DNA from: DTJG01 sp964532995
Lineage (GTDB): Bacteria > Ratteibacteria > UBA8468 > B48-G9 > DTJG01
DNA length: 63,936 bases
NCBI GenBank assembly: GCA_964532995.1
Contig: CAZHJN010000003.1
Location: 1 to 63,936 of the forward strand
Direction: 5' to 3'
The notes under the pieces were generated by a model. It did not search any database, had not been told where the DNA came from, and saw nothing but the letters and a program-made list of their open reading frames with translations. Positions 1 through 8,300 of the stretch are shown here, in pieces (the stretch's first letter is position 1; each line of letters opens with the position of its first letter). Position numbers and translations under genes: made by a program.

Positions 1-1
1 A

Positions 2-91
2 TTAAATGATTTCCCTTTATGCAGGGAATGTCATCAAATTGAAAAGGCACATAAAAAGTATTTGAGTATACAACTAAAGAACAGAAACTGA
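2..91 (+). CDS. 3' end of an upstream gene (fragment)
   Basis: Reading from base 2, this is the only plus-strand frame open at the window edge. It gives 29 codons and a TGA at 89-91. The tail contains Cys-x-x-Cys-His (CRECH, about bases 20-34), which could be a c-type heme site or one half of a zinc site, followed by a Lys-rich end. It is too short to name. It would be the last gene before the pilus operon. A chance open frame is the main alternative. Confidence 0.35.
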   Translation, partial: LNDFPLCRECHQIEKAHKKYLSIQLKNRN

Positions 92-164
92 TAATAATCA
101 AAATGAAGAAATCAACGAGTTTTCCATCTTTGTAATTCATTGGAATTATGCAGTCAGTTTTCCC

Positions 165-193
165 TTGACAATTTGTTTAACTTACTGTTAAAC
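165..193 (+). promoter_or_regulatory. Possible sigma70-type promoter of the pilus operon
   Basis: A perfect -35 box TTGACA (165-170) lies 68 bases before the first pilin start. The -10 is weak: TTAAAC at 188-193 with a 17-base spacer. No -24/-12 (sigma54) pair with the right spacing was found, although many pilin genes use one. The call rests mainly on the -35 and on the position. Confidence 0.35.
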
Positions 194-238
194 AATAATA
201 GCATACATCAAAAAAACAGGATAATAAAAGGAGGAAGT

Positions 239-631
239 ATGAAAAAGAATGGAAGGTGGTCGAAAAAGGGTTTTACCCTGATAGAATTGATGGTTGTTGT
301 GATTATAGTTGGCATTCTTGCTGCTGTGGCTGTGCCGATATACAGAGCAAACATTAAAAAGGCTGCAGCTTCTGAAGGAGCGGCTCTTCTTGGAGCGGTG
401 CTGACCGCACAGAAGGTTTACTATGCAGAAAACAATACTTACACATCAACCAAAGCCAATCTTGGTGTCGAAACAACCGGGAATAAGTATTTCACTGACT
501 ACTCTATAAGTTCGGCAGATGCTAATGGCTTTACAGCAACAACAAGTGGTACTGGAACAGCAGCAGGTGTTACAGTCACAATGACCTATACCAACGCTGC
601 GGGCGCAACAATAAGCTACTCAGGTCTGTAA
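239..631 (+). CDS. pilA: Type IV pilin / major pseudopilin, copy 1
   Basis: A 130-residue type IV prepilin. The class III leader ends at Gly11, followed by Phe12 and the conserved Glu at +5 (GFTLIELMVV), then the hydrophobic assembly helix to about residue 35. The globular part is Ser/Thr/Gly/Ala-rich and has no cysteine pair, so it lacks the usual C-terminal disulfide loop. The ATG at 239 is chosen because AAAGGAGG lies just before it; the upstream in-frame extension to 140 has no pilin character and no ribosome site. PilD encoded at 13933-14736 should cleave it. It is first in the pilus operon and 53 bases upstream of a close paralogue, so it is probably a major subunit. Confidence 0.9.
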   Translation: MKKNGRWSKKGFTLIELMVVVIIVGILAAVAVPIYRANIKKAAASEGAALLGAVLTAQKVYYAENNTYTSTKANLGVETTGNKYFTDYSISSADANGFTATTSGTGTAAGVTVTMTYTNAAGATISYSGL

Positions 632-684
632 TCATAAAGAATTATTGTGAAGTATTGTCTAAAAATTAAATAAAGGAGGAGAAA

Positions 685-1080
685 ATGCGAAAGAGTAAAA
701 TGGTACTGAGACAAAAAGGTTTTACTCTTGTTGAATTGATGGTTGTTGTAATAATAGTTGGTATTCTTGCATCAGTTGCTGTGCCGATATACAGGGCTAA
801 CATTAAAAAGGCAATGGCATCAGAAGGTGCTGCTCTTCTTGGATCTGTTTTAACTGCTCAAAGAATTTATTTTGCAGAGCATAATACGTATACAACCGAC
901 GGAAATAGTCTTGGCGTTGATACAATAGGTAACAAATATTTCACTAACTATTCCATAAGTTCCGCTGATGCAAATGGTTTTATTGCAAGCACAACAGGGA
1001 CCGGTGGAGCAAGTGGAGTGACTGTCACAATGACCTATACAAATGCTGCAGGCGCAACAATAAGTTACAGCGGATTATGA
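685..1080 (+). CDS. pilA: Type IV pilin / major pseudopilin, copy 2
   Basis: A 131-residue prepilin with leader cleavage after Gly12, Glu at +5 (Glu17) and the same N-terminal helix as copy 1. By eye there are about 21 differences over roughly 119 residues after the leader, clustered at residues 55-75, while the last 20 or so residues are identical. It has a strong ribosome site (AAAGGAGGAG) of its own. Many third-position differences between the copies suggest the duplication is not very recent or that purifying selection is acting. The two may be alternative or mixed subunits of one fibre. Confidence 0.9.
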   Translation: MRKSKMVLRQKGFTLVELMVVVIIVGILASVAVPIYRANIKKAMASEGAALLGSVLTAQRIYFAEHNTYTTDGNSLGVDTIGNKYFTNYSISSADANGFIASTTGTGGASGVTVTMTYTNAAGATISYSGL

Positions 1081-1108
1081 TTAATATTTTAGGAATAATA
1101 AGGGGTTT

Positions 1109-2119
1109 ATGAGAATATGTCTGGCTGTAGATATAGGTTCATATTATATTAAGATTGTTGAAGGCAGTATAAAAAAAGAAAAGTTTTATATAAGAACTGC
1201 TGGAATTACAAGAAATCCATTTCCTAACGCTCATATATCCCTGAATGAAAACATTCAAAAAAAGTTTGTCGGTTTTCTGAAAGACTTCCTTAAAAAAATT
1301 GGTGTAAAAAGGCGTGAGACCATTTGCAGTATCAGCGGTGAGGAAGTGATTATCCACTATTTTGATATTCCTGATGTTCCGGAAAATGAAATAAAAAATA
1401 TTGTTGACCTTGAACTGCTTCAGGTTGTTCCGGGCGGTTTAGAAAAGTTTGAGTTCGATTACACAATTCTACCCGCACACACTGCCGGTAAAAAAACTGT
1501 AATGCTTGCAGGTATGACAAAAGCAAAATGTGATTTTTTTGTTGATACGCTTGTAATGGCAGGACTCAAACCCATTATAATGGATGTTGGTAGTATTGCT
1601 CTGGCAAACTGTTTCCTTTCTTTGAACAAACAGAACCAGGGAAATCCCACCCTCTTAATTAATGCTGGCGCAGCGAATACCAGTATAGCAATCCCCGAAA
1701 GAAACGGCTTCATTTTTGTCAGAGAAATTGATTTTGGTGGAAATAGAATAAATCAGGAATTGAGCAAAATGAAAAAAATATCAATGGCAGAAGCCGAGCA
1801 GATTAAAAAGAATCCTGTTTTCAAAAATGAAGTTGAAAACATTCTTCAGTCTCTGACTGAAGAAGCACTGCAGGAAATACTCACGTCATTAAAATACTTT
1901 GAAGCCAGAACCCAGAAAAAAGTTGAAAGATTCCTGCTTACCGGAGGGTCAAGCTTATTGCCGGGATTTGTAAAAATTATAGAAAAATTTCTTGGAATAC
2001 CGGGTGAAATCTGGACTCCGATATCCGGTTTATATGAAAATTGCAGAACCGATGAGCCGGAATGTGTGCAGGTATGTTTTAGCACAGTACTCGGACTTGC
2101 TGCAAGGAAGCTGATATGA
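1109..2119 (+). CDS. pilM: Type IV pilus assembly protein PilM (actin-like)
   Basis: 336 residues, normal for PilM. It begins with the actin-fold phosphate-1 motif AVDIGSYYIKIVEG and has later ATPase-fold segments (around TLLINAGAANTSIAI, and FLLTGGSSLLPG near residue 277). PilM is the cytoplasmic actin-like platform that binds the N-terminal tail of PilN and links the inner-membrane PilNO complex to the motor. The start at 1109 has AGGGG three bases upstream. Its end overlaps pilN by 4 bases (ATGA), so the two are probably translationally coupled. The order M-N-O-P-Q is the classic one. Confidence 0.92.
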   Translation: MRICLAVDIGSYYIKIVEGSIKKEKFYIRTAGITRNPFPNAHISLNENIQKKFVGFLKDFLKKIGVKRRETICSISGEEVIIHYFDIPDVPENEIKNIVDLELLQVVPGGLEKFEFDYTILPAHTAGKKTVMLAGMTKAKCDFFVDTLVMAGLKPIIMDVGSIALANCFLSLNKQNQGNPTLLINAGAANTSIAIPERNGFIFVREIDFGGNRINQELSKMKKISMAEAEQIKKNPVFKNEVENILQSLTEEALQEILTSLKYFEARTQKKVERFLLTGGSSLLPGFVKIIEKFLGIPGEIWTPISGLYENCRTDEPECVQVCFSTVLGLAARKLI

Positions 2120-2712
2120 TTGAAATAAATTTACTCAAAAAGAGGCAGGAAAAATTTAATCAGAAGGTCTTCCTTATAAGAATCGTTTCTATATATATTA
2201 TCGGTTTTCTGTGCCTTCTCGTAATACTTGGAATTTCTTACCTTTCTGACAGAATTGCGATAAAAACAACGCTCTTGAGTATCGAAAATTATAAGCAGAA
2301 AATCAAGAACGAAAGCGATATTGTGCGGACACTTGAAAAATACAAAGACGAGATGGATAAGGTTTCAAAATTATTGTTTCTGGCACATGACGAATACAGA
2401 AAAAGGATTATCTGGAGTAAGCGATTTAACGCAATTGTTGTTTCGGTTCCTGAAAATATGTTGCTGAGCAAAATGTTTCTTTCTGAATACACACAGGGCG
2501 AAAAAACGCGGAGAATCTTTACGATTGAGGGTATTGTTATGCATGTAGCTTCAAATGCTATGAAATTGATAACAGAGTTTATGAATAACATCAGAAATAA
2601 TACTTCCTCTGAATTCAGTACAATCTCTCTCGTGGAAATCAGAAAAAGTGATAAAATCGCAAAACAACAGGGCACAATCTTCAGGATTGAATGCGGGTTA
2701 AAAGGAGAATGA
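2116..2712 (+). CDS. pilN: Type IV pilus assembly protein PilN-like
   Basis: 198 residues. It starts MIEINLLKKRQEKF, the hallmark PilN cytoplasmic tail (IN-LL) that docks into PilM. One membrane helix follows at about residues 22-44, then a coiled-coil segment to about 90 and a ferredoxin-like periplasmic domain. PilN pairs with PilO to form the inner-membrane alignment complex. The start overlaps pilM by 4 bases and the end overlaps pilO. Confidence 0.88.
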   Translation: MIEINLLKKRQEKFNQKVFLIRIVSIYIIGFLCLLVILGISYLSDRIAIKTTLLSIENYKQKIKNESDIVRTLEKYKDEMDKVSKLLFLAHDEYRKRIIWSKRFNAIVVSVPENMLLSKMFLSEYTQGEKTRRIFTIEGIVMHVASNAMKLITEFMNNIRNNTSSEFSTISLVEIRKSDKIAKQQGTIFRIECGLKGE

Positions 2713-3239
2713 CGAGTAATTATACATCATCTATCAAATTGCATCTTATTATTATGATTGTTCTCTATGGCGGCACATGGTTTATATTAAATAATTTTGT
2801 TATGCAGCAGCAACAGAAAATGTTAAAGGAATACAGAGAAATAAGGGCAAAACTTGAGTATGATTATATGAGATTGAGGGAATCCCCTGAATATGTACAA
2901 ACAATCCAAAAAACCATTAACTATGCGAAGGAAAAAATTAATGGTTTTATCTGGCTCAATTCAGATTATGACCCAAATCTCCTTTTTTTTCAACACATAT
3001 CATCTCTTGCTGAAAAAGCAGGAGTGCAGATCGTAAGCATACAGCCGGTTGATAGAAATAATGAAAAATATTATTTTTGGAATGTTGCATTGAAAGGCAG
3101 TTTCTCAGATATTCTTCATCTGATAAAAAACATAGAATCATCACAAAAGTTCCTCAAGATAGAGTCTGCTGAAATAACAAACGCAGAGGATGGACTGGAA
3201 ATCACCATAAAAATTTCAGGAATTAATAAACTGGAGTAA
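2691..3239 (+). CDS. pilO: Type IV pilus assembly protein PilO-like
   Basis: Up to 182 residues with a single membrane helix at about 18-36, a coiled-coil stretch (about 38-85) and a C-terminal ferredoxin-like domain ending in a conserved beta strand pattern, as in PilO. It is the inner-membrane partner of PilN and PilP. Two starts are possible: ATG 2691 (AGGA four bases upstream) or ATG 2709, whose ATGA overlaps the pilN stop but whose AAAGGAG is only about 1 base away. The first is listed. Identity rests on size, topology and operon position more than on sequence motifs. Confidence 0.8.
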   Translation: MRVKRRMTSNYTSSIKLHLIIMIVLYGGTWFILNNFVMQQQQKMLKEYREIRAKLEYDYMRLRESPEYVQTIQKTINYAKEKINGFIWLNSDYDPNLLFFQHISSLAEKAGVQIVSIQPVDRNNEKYYFWNVALKGSFSDILHLIKNIESSQKFLKIESAEITNAEDGLEITIKISGINKLE

Positions 3240-3242
3240 AAA

Positions 3243-4304
3243 ATGAAAAAAACAAATAAAAAAACTGTTATATTTCTGTTTGTTCTGTTTTTAATCTTTA
3301 TATTCACACTTGTGAGGGCGTTAAAACCGGTAAAACCAAAAACCATTGTAATCGCGCCAGAAGGGAGTAATCAACAGATAGTCCAGCAATCTGAAGTGTC
3401 ATCAAAGAATAAAGATGAGATATTTGATATTCAACAGATAGATATGTCGATAAACCGCCTACAGACCATAGTTAAAAATATTGAAGAACAGCAAATGCAG
3501 ACAATTGTGATTGAGCCAGGGAAAAATCCCTTCAGATATCCAGAAAAAGGAACCACCGAAAACCACCAAATAAGTACTGGCTCAATCCTCAGACAGGATT
3601 ATGTTTCTGTTCCAGATTTTAAAATTTCCGGTATAGTATACGATAAAGAAAAACCAATGGTTATTATCGATAACGAAGTCAAAGTTGAAAATGAAATTAA
3701 GTCAGGTTATATGATTTATAAAATTCTGGCTGACAGGGTTATTTTGAAGAAAGAAAACAGGGAATTTGTTATTTACGCCAGCTCATCCGGTGCAAACAAT
3801 ATGTTTAACGAAACAAATATATCAGAGACCATGGATATTCCGGTTAAAGAAATTTTAGCCACAGAAAATGAGAAATACCGTACGATTCTGAAAGAATCAG
3901 AAGAATATAAAATTGCAAAGAAAAGTTCAATAAAAGAACCCCAGGCCCGCATTGAATTGAAAAATGAAAAAACAGATAGAGATGAAATAAAATTTTCCTC
4001 TGACTCAGAAAAAAGAATATATAAAATACTTACTGTTCAGGTTGCATCGTTTGGTAAGAACAAAAAACAACAGGCGATAGAATTTGCAAGAATGCTGTCT
4101 TCAGAAGGTTATAAAAATGTGCGGGTTGAAAATATCAATGGTATGTATACAGTACGAACAGGCATGAGTGAGGAAAAAGATGAACTTGTTTTGCTCTGTG
4201 AGAGTTTAAAACAATATTCAGAAACATCGTTTGTAAGAAAAGCCTTCCTGATTCAGGAAAGGATAATTTATCCGCCGATTGAACAATTAACCTTTAACCT
4301 GTGA
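3243..4304 (+). CDS. PilP-like pilus lipoprotein/GspC-type domain fused to a SPOR domain
   Basis: 353 residues. There is a membrane anchor at about 8-25 and no lipobox cysteine, a linker with a short helix, then a PilP/GspC-HR-like beta domain at about 124-178 (PDFKISGIVYDKEKP followed by a VI-x-IDNEVK pattern). A Lys/Glu-rich spacer leads to a SPOR-like domain at about 262-337 (TVQVASFGKNKKQQA, then the GMYTVRTG strand). PilP joins PilNO to the secretin; SPOR domains bind glycan strands lacking stem peptides at septa or poles. The position between pilO and pilQ supports the PilP role. Normal PilP is about 170-180 residues and lacks SPOR. Confidence 0.75.
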   Translation: MKKTNKKTVIFLFVLFLIFIFTLVRALKPVKPKTIVIAPEGSNQQIVQQSEVSSKNKDEIFDIQQIDMSINRLQTIVKNIEEQQMQTIVIEPGKNPFRYPEKGTTENHQISTGSILRQDYVSVPDFKISGIVYDKEKPMVIIDNEVKVENEIKSGYMIYKILADRVILKKENREFVIYASSSGANNMFNETNISETMDIPVKEILATENEKYRTILKESEEYKIAKKSSIKEPQARIELKNEKTDRDEIKFSSDSEKRIYKILTVQVASFGKNKKQQAIEFARMLSSEGYKNVRVENINGMYTVRTGMSEEKDELVLLCESLKQYSETSFVRKAFLIQERIIYPPIEQLTFNL

Positions 4305-4311
4305 GGAAAAA

Positions 4312-6036
4312 ATGAGATACCGATTTATGAAAATCACTATTGTGAGTATACTTATGTTATGTTTCGTCTGTTCTGGTTCACAGAAAATAGATTCCCTGAT
4401 ATTTAATCAGACAAAACTTTCTCTTGTGCTTGAAATATTGAGCAAGAAAACTGGCGTAAAACTTCTGGCAAGTTCAGATATAGCTGATAAACCAATAACA
4501 GCGTATCTGGAAAATATTTCTGCTGAAGAAGCAATTGAAAGCATCCTTGCTGCCAATGGACTGTTCAGGGAAAAATTGCCTGATTCACCTGTGTATATTG
4601 TATATCCGGAACAAAAAAAGCTGATTACCCAGCAAATAACAAGTGCCTGTTTTCAATTGAAACATGCTTTTGCAAATGATCTGGTAAATCAGTTAAAAGG
4701 TATTGGTTTTGATAAAGCTGTTACTGCTGACAGCAGAGCTAACATGATTATTGTCAAAGACATTCCTGCCAACATTGAAATAATAAAATCCATCCTTGAA
4801 AGAATTGATGTGGAACATAAGGAATTACCTGTAAAAACATCTGTTTATCCACTTAAATATGTTCGCGCTGGAGACATATGGCCGGTTGTGTTATCCACCA
4901 TTAAAAAGAATAGAGGAGAAAAAGACACACAATCAATGGCTGTGATCACTATAGACACAAACACAAGAGAATCTGGTGACATTGGAACCGCAAGAGCCGG
5001 AACAGGCAGCACATCAGGTACCACAAGCAGTACAGGAAGCACAGGCACCGGTACAGGCAGTGGCACAACTACCGGAACAACCGGTTCATCTGAGGGATAT
5101 CCTGTCCTGACAGGTTTGAAAAACCGCTCTGTAACCGGTAAGGTTCAAATTGCCGCTGATATGCCGGCTGGTTCTTCAATTATACCTGATGAGAGAACAA
5201 ACAGTTTAATCCTTGTCGGTACTCAGGATTTTCTGCAGGAAGTAAAAGAAATTATTTCATCTCTGGATAAACCTGTACCGCAGGTCTCAATAGAGGCAAT
5301 GATTGTTGAACTTACAGAAGAGGCGAGCAAGAATCTCGGAGTAACATGGGGAGATAGTTCGGGAAGCCTTGGCACTTTTTCAGGCGGGTTTACAACAACC
5401 CTTACCACGGACTCCATCACAGGAATCAGAGGTCATAAAATTGAAGAAAATTTAACCTGGAGCGGGCTTGTCGCAAATATAAAAGCTCTTCAAACAAAAG
5501 GAGAAGCAAACATTCTTGCGAACCCGAGAGTTACAACTCTCAGTGGTACTCCTGCAACAATCCGAATAACAAACAATATTCCTGTTGCTCCTGTTGTCAC
5601 AACAACAAGCACAGGAGGCACCGGTACAACTGTAACCCAGTATGAATACAGGGACATAGGCATTATTCTTGTCACCGTACCTTATGTGGGAGATGATAAC
5701 ACGGTAACAATGGAAGTATCTCCACAGGTTTTTGCCGCAAAACAATCTGCATTTTTCAAAGATGCGGTTGAAACAAGTGAAAGATCAACTCTTACAAGGG
5801 TGATGGTAAAAGACGGAGAAACCATTGTTATCGGCGGTCTTTTGAGTACCGAGGATGCAAAAGGAAACAGCAGGATCCCGGTCCTCGGGAATATATTTCC
5901 TTTTCTGTTCAGCAGTAAAACAAATCAGATGAAGAAAACAGATCTTGTTATTTTCATAACACCACGAATAATCACTGCAGAAATGAGAAAAAAAATTTCT
6001 GAAGAAGAAAAAAAACGTGCTGGAATTAACAGGTGA
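4312..6036 (+). CDS. pilQ: Type IV pilus secretin PilQ
   Basis: 574 residues. A signal peptide (about 1-23) is followed by a STN/N0-like domain (about 27-85), an N1 secretin domain (about 100-165), a split second N domain interrupted by a low-complexity Ser/Gly/Thr linker (about 226-262), and the secretin channel domain (about 320-555). The channel domain carries the family signature near the C terminus (IPVLGNIFPFLFSS, then KKTDLVIFITPRII). It forms the outer-membrane pore for the pilus. It lacks the AMIN repeats of gammaproteobacterial PilQ, giving a shorter protein. It sits 7 bases after the PilP-SPOR gene. Confidence 0.93.
   Translation: MRYRFMKITIVSILMLCFVCSGSQKIDSLIFNQTKLSLVLEILSKKTGVKLLASSDIADKPITAYLENISAEEAIESILAANGLFREKLPDSPVYIVYPEQKKLITQQITSACFQLKHAFANDLVNQLKGIGFDKAVTADSRANMIIVKDIPANIEIIKSILERIDVEHKELPVKTSVYPLKYVRAGDIWPVVLSTIKKNRGEKDTQSMAVITIDTNTRESGDIGTARAGTGSTSGTTSSTGSTGTGTGSGTTTGTTGSSEGYPVLTGLKNRSVTGKVQIAADMPAGSSIIPDERTNSLILVGTQDFLQEVKEIISSLDKPVPQVSIEAMIVELTEEASKNLGVTWGDSSGSLGTFSGGFTTTLTTDSITGIRGHKIEENLTWSGLVANIKALQTKGEANILANPRVTTLSGTPATIRITNNIPVAPVVTTTSTGGTGTTVTQYEYRDIGIILVTVPYVGDDNTVTMEVSPQVFAAKQSAFFKDAVETSERSTLTRVMVKDGETIVIGGLLSTEDAKGNSRIPVLGNIFPFLFSSKTNQMKKTDLVIFITPRIITAEMRKKISEEEKKRAGINR
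4987..5094 (+). repeat. Low-complexity Ser/Gly/Thr linker inside pilQ
   Basis: Degenerate repeats of ACAGG/ACCGG and AGC-ACA units encode an S/G/T tract (about residues 226-262) inside an N domain of the secretin. Such linkers are common between secretin N-domain halves. The tract is likely length-variable between strains. Confidence 0.7.
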
Positions 6037-6039
6037 ACA

Positions 6040-6396
6040 ATGAAGGGGAATTTGTACAAGGGTTTTACGATTATTGAGTTTCTCCTTGCATTTCTTATAA
6101 TCGGTATTGCTTTAATAGGCGGTTCTGCTTTCTATTATGCAAGCAGTAAAACACTTGTTAAAGCTGATATTACAAGGCTTGCAACATGGAAGGCTATCGA
6201 AAAAATGGAAAAAATTAAAGGAATTGATTATCCTTTGATACAGAATGAAATAGAAAACATAACGATTGGCAATGTGCAGGTACAGAGAATAACCAATGTC
6301 ACAGAAAATTTATCACCTCAATGGAAAACAGTAACCGTTCAGGTGGTGTGGGATGGAAAGAATCTGAGTCTTTCAACTGTAATTGCAATGCCATGA
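6040..6396 (+). CDS. Minor type IV pilin (PilV-like)
   Basis: 118 residues. A short class III leader MKGNLYKG is followed by FTIIEFLLAFLIIG with Glu at +5, the N-methylation and processing site. The remaining ~85 residues form a small globular domain with no cysteine pair. The pattern of WKAIEKMEKIK after the helix and a final beta segment resembles PilV/GspI-type minor pilins. It is 3 bases after pilQ and overlaps the next minor pilin by 4 bases. It probably acts in the priming complex at the pilus tip. Confidence 0.78.
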   Translation: MKGNLYKGFTIIEFLLAFLIIGIALIGGSAFYYASSKTLVKADITRLATWKAIEKMEKIKGIDYPLIQNEIENITIGNVQVQRITNVTENLSPQWKTVTVQVVWDGKNLSLSTVIAMP

Positions 6397-6866
6397 ATTT
6401 CAAAAAAATGATGAAAAACGAGAAAGGTGTTAACCTTATAGAATTGATGGTTATTCTTGTACTCGGTTCACTCGGAATCTTTGCTGTTAGTACCATCATT
6501 ACAGAATCGTACAGGGAGTGGAAACGAAGTAATGAAGTTGCCGCTCTTCAGGCTGATTTTGACCTTGCATCACATATGATAAAAAGCATACTTGAGGAAG
6601 CAACAAATGTTGAAATATTAAGCAACAGTCATATAAAAGTGGAAAATCAATCAACCAGCTGGATACAAGAATTTTATCAGGATTCCTCGAATCTTATCTG
6701 GGAAAATGCAAAAACTGCTGAGACTCAAACGGTTATTAATTCTTTAAGAACGATTGATTTTGAAGCGGATGAAACAAACAACAATTTGATAAATGTTTAT
6801 CTTGAAGTTGAAAAAGGAACAAAATTGATTTCAGGTTCGTTTTCAGTTTTTATGAGGAATTCATAG
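6393..6866 (+). CDS. Minor type IV pilin (PilW/GspJ-like)
   Basis: 157 residues from the ATG at 6393, which overlaps the previous stop as ATGA; the longer frame from 6321 would put 24 odd residues before the leader and is rejected. The leader ends ...NEKG, followed by VNLIELMVILVLG with Glu at +5; the +1 residue is Val instead of Phe. The domain after the helix has the pattern AALQADFDLASHMIKSIL that PilW/GspJ minor pilins show after the helix. It is likely part of the tip-priming complex with the genes on either side. Confidence 0.75.
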   Translation: MNFKKMMKNEKGVNLIELMVILVLGSLGIFAVSTIITESYREWKRSNEVAALQADFDLASHMIKSILEEATNVEILSNSHIKVENQSTSWIQEFYQDSSNLIWENAKTAETQTVINSLRTIDFEADETNNNLINVYLEVEKGTKLISGSFSVFMRNS

Positions 6867-8171
6867 ATGAAAAACAAAAAAGGTTATCTTCTGCCAATGG
6901 CAGTAGTTTTCGTTCTTATATCAACCATAATGGGTATGGGAATTTTATATCTCGGTGGAAATGAACAGATATCTGCAATGAAAAGATATCATAGGGAAAA
7001 AGCTTTTTATATCGCGGAAGCTGGATTAAACAGGGCTTTTTCTTTTAAAAAGACAAATGAATCATGGCATCCAGAACCAAACCCGATAAATTTCGACGGG
7101 GGTACTTTTCGGGTTACTGAAACAGTTCAGGGAGACACCATTATATTTACCTCAACCGGTATTTATCATAATCAAACGGCATCTGTTTCGATAGTCACAT
7201 ACAGACAGCCAGGTTCAGGTAGCGGAAGTTCTGGTGGTTCATTCGGAAAAGGTCTATTTGGAAACCAATCAATAACAGTATACAACAATGGGTGGATTGA
7301 TGGCTATGATTCAAGGCTCGGATCATACGGACCATCTAACAGTGGTCCTTATGGAGATACAGGAAGTAAAGGAGCAATCACGCTTTACAATAATTCCCAT
7401 ATATATGGGACCGCAATGGTTGAAGACGGACCATCATATCTGACCCTGGGACATGGTGCTACTGTAACCGATAGTGATTTATATCATGATTTTGGTAATC
7501 CATTTGATAATCTACCGCCGGTTGTGGTGCCTTCAGATTTAGCAACCCTACCCTACCCTGTTCAGGGAGACCCAAGAATTACCGGCATTTATACAATATC
7601 AAACGGAAGATTAACTGTTAACAACAACAGGGTAATTACTGTTTCCGGTGGAGACTTCAGATTCAACAGAATAACATTGAACGATAATGCAATTATGTAT
7701 ATCACAGGAAATAGCCGTTTTTATATTGAATCCGCCATAACCCTTTCCAACAATACCCGGGTTATCATACAGAATAACAGCACAGTAATATGGTATTTCG
7801 GAAACCAGGGTAGAAGTTTTACACCAGTACTTGCAAACAATTCAGTAATAAACAATACATCATCCACACCAGGAAATCTCAGAATTTATATTGCTGCTAA
7901 CACGAATCTTACACTTGCCAATAATGCTCAGACATTTAATGGTGTTATCTATGCTCCAGAATCAAATATAACACTTGCAAACAACAGTCAGTTTTATGGG
8001 GGAATAGTTTCAAAAACCATTACAGTTGTAAACAATGCTTCAGTACATTATGACATTGCACTTAGAGAGATCAGTTTTCCTGAGGATCCCGGTGGAGGTC
8101 AGGGTTCTGAACCAGGCCAGAGGATAATTGTGCGATGGACAAAACCAGGATGGCAGAACCGGTTTCAATAG
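6867..8171 (+). CDS. PilX-like pilus protein with Asn-rich beta-solenoid (possible tip adhesin)
   Basis: 434 residues, beginning directly after the previous stop. The N terminus (KKGYLLPMAVVFVL, then the KAFYIAEAGLNRAF pattern at about residues 45-60) is the PilX N-terminal type, which lacks Glu+5 as in PilX/GspK. From about residue 120 to 400 there are repeated strands ending in Asn-Asn pairs (for example ITLYNNSHIYG, ITLSNNTRVII, LTLANNAQTFNG, ITLANNSQFYGG), the look of a right-handed beta-solenoid with an asparagine ladder. It resembles the DUF7305-type domain found after PilX_N. It ends in a Gly/Pro-rich, basic tail. Being last and largest in the minor-pilin set, it is a candidate tip or adhesive component. 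Confidence 0.72.
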   Translation: MKNKKGYLLPMAVVFVLISTIMGMGILYLGGNEQISAMKRYHREKAFYIAEAGLNRAFSFKKTNESWHPEPNPINFDGGTFRVTETVQGDTIIFTSTGIYHNQTASVSIVTYRQPGSGSGSSGGSFGKGLFGNQSITVYNNGWIDGYDSRLGSYGPSNSGPYGDTGSKGAITLYNNSHIYGTAMVEDGPSYLTLGHGATVTDSDLYHDFGNPFDNLPPVVVPSDLATLPYPVQGDPRITGIYTISNGRLTVNNNRVITVSGGDFRFNRITLNDNAIMYITGNSRFYIESAITLSNNTRVIIQNNSTVIWYFGNQGRSFTPVLANNSVINNTSSTPGNLRIYIAANTNLTLANNAQTFNGVIYAPESNITLANNSQFYGGIVSKTITVVNNASVHYDIALREISFPEDPGGGQGSEPGQRIIVRWTKPGWQNRFQ

Positions 8172-8240
8172 AAGCTTAAAATATGTTATCGCTAAAGTCC
8201 TTTCAACACCTTAAAAACCAGATGTTTTTAATGTGAAATT

Positions 8241-8268
8241 TTTAGAAATATCCCTGGTGGTGTAAAAT
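8241..8268 (+). promoter_or_regulatory. Possible promoter of the BNR-repeat gene
   Basis: TTTAGA at 8241-8246 and TAAAAT at 8263-8268 with a 16-base spacer, about 33 bases before the GTG start. It has the same -35 variant and spacing as the promoter proposed at 36621. The 129-base gap before it holds no other gene. Confidence 0.4.
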
Positions 8269-8300
8269 AATTGTTCTGAGATAAAGAAGGAGATATAAAA

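Noticed and set aside
11..28. Hairpin TTCCCT/AGGGAA as a terminator
   Set aside because: Only 6 bp, no T run after it, and it lies inside the likely coding end of the upstream gene.
140..238. N-terminal extension of pilin 1
   Set aside because: It lacks a ribosome site, is not pilin-like and contains the likely promoter. The ATG at 239 follows a strong AAAGGAGG.
5452..5745. Cysteine-rich open frame opposite pilQ
   Set aside because: It is the antisense of the secretin domain with no ribosome site and a composition set by the sense strand.
6321..6392. Longer start for the PilW-like pilin
   Set aside because: It would place a long non-leader sequence in front of the prepilin site and overlap the previous gene in another frame.
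8211..8231. Inverted repeat TTAAAAAC/GTTTTTAA after the pilus operon as a terminator
   Set aside because: The stem has a single G-C pair and no following T run. It may be chance in AT-rich DNA.
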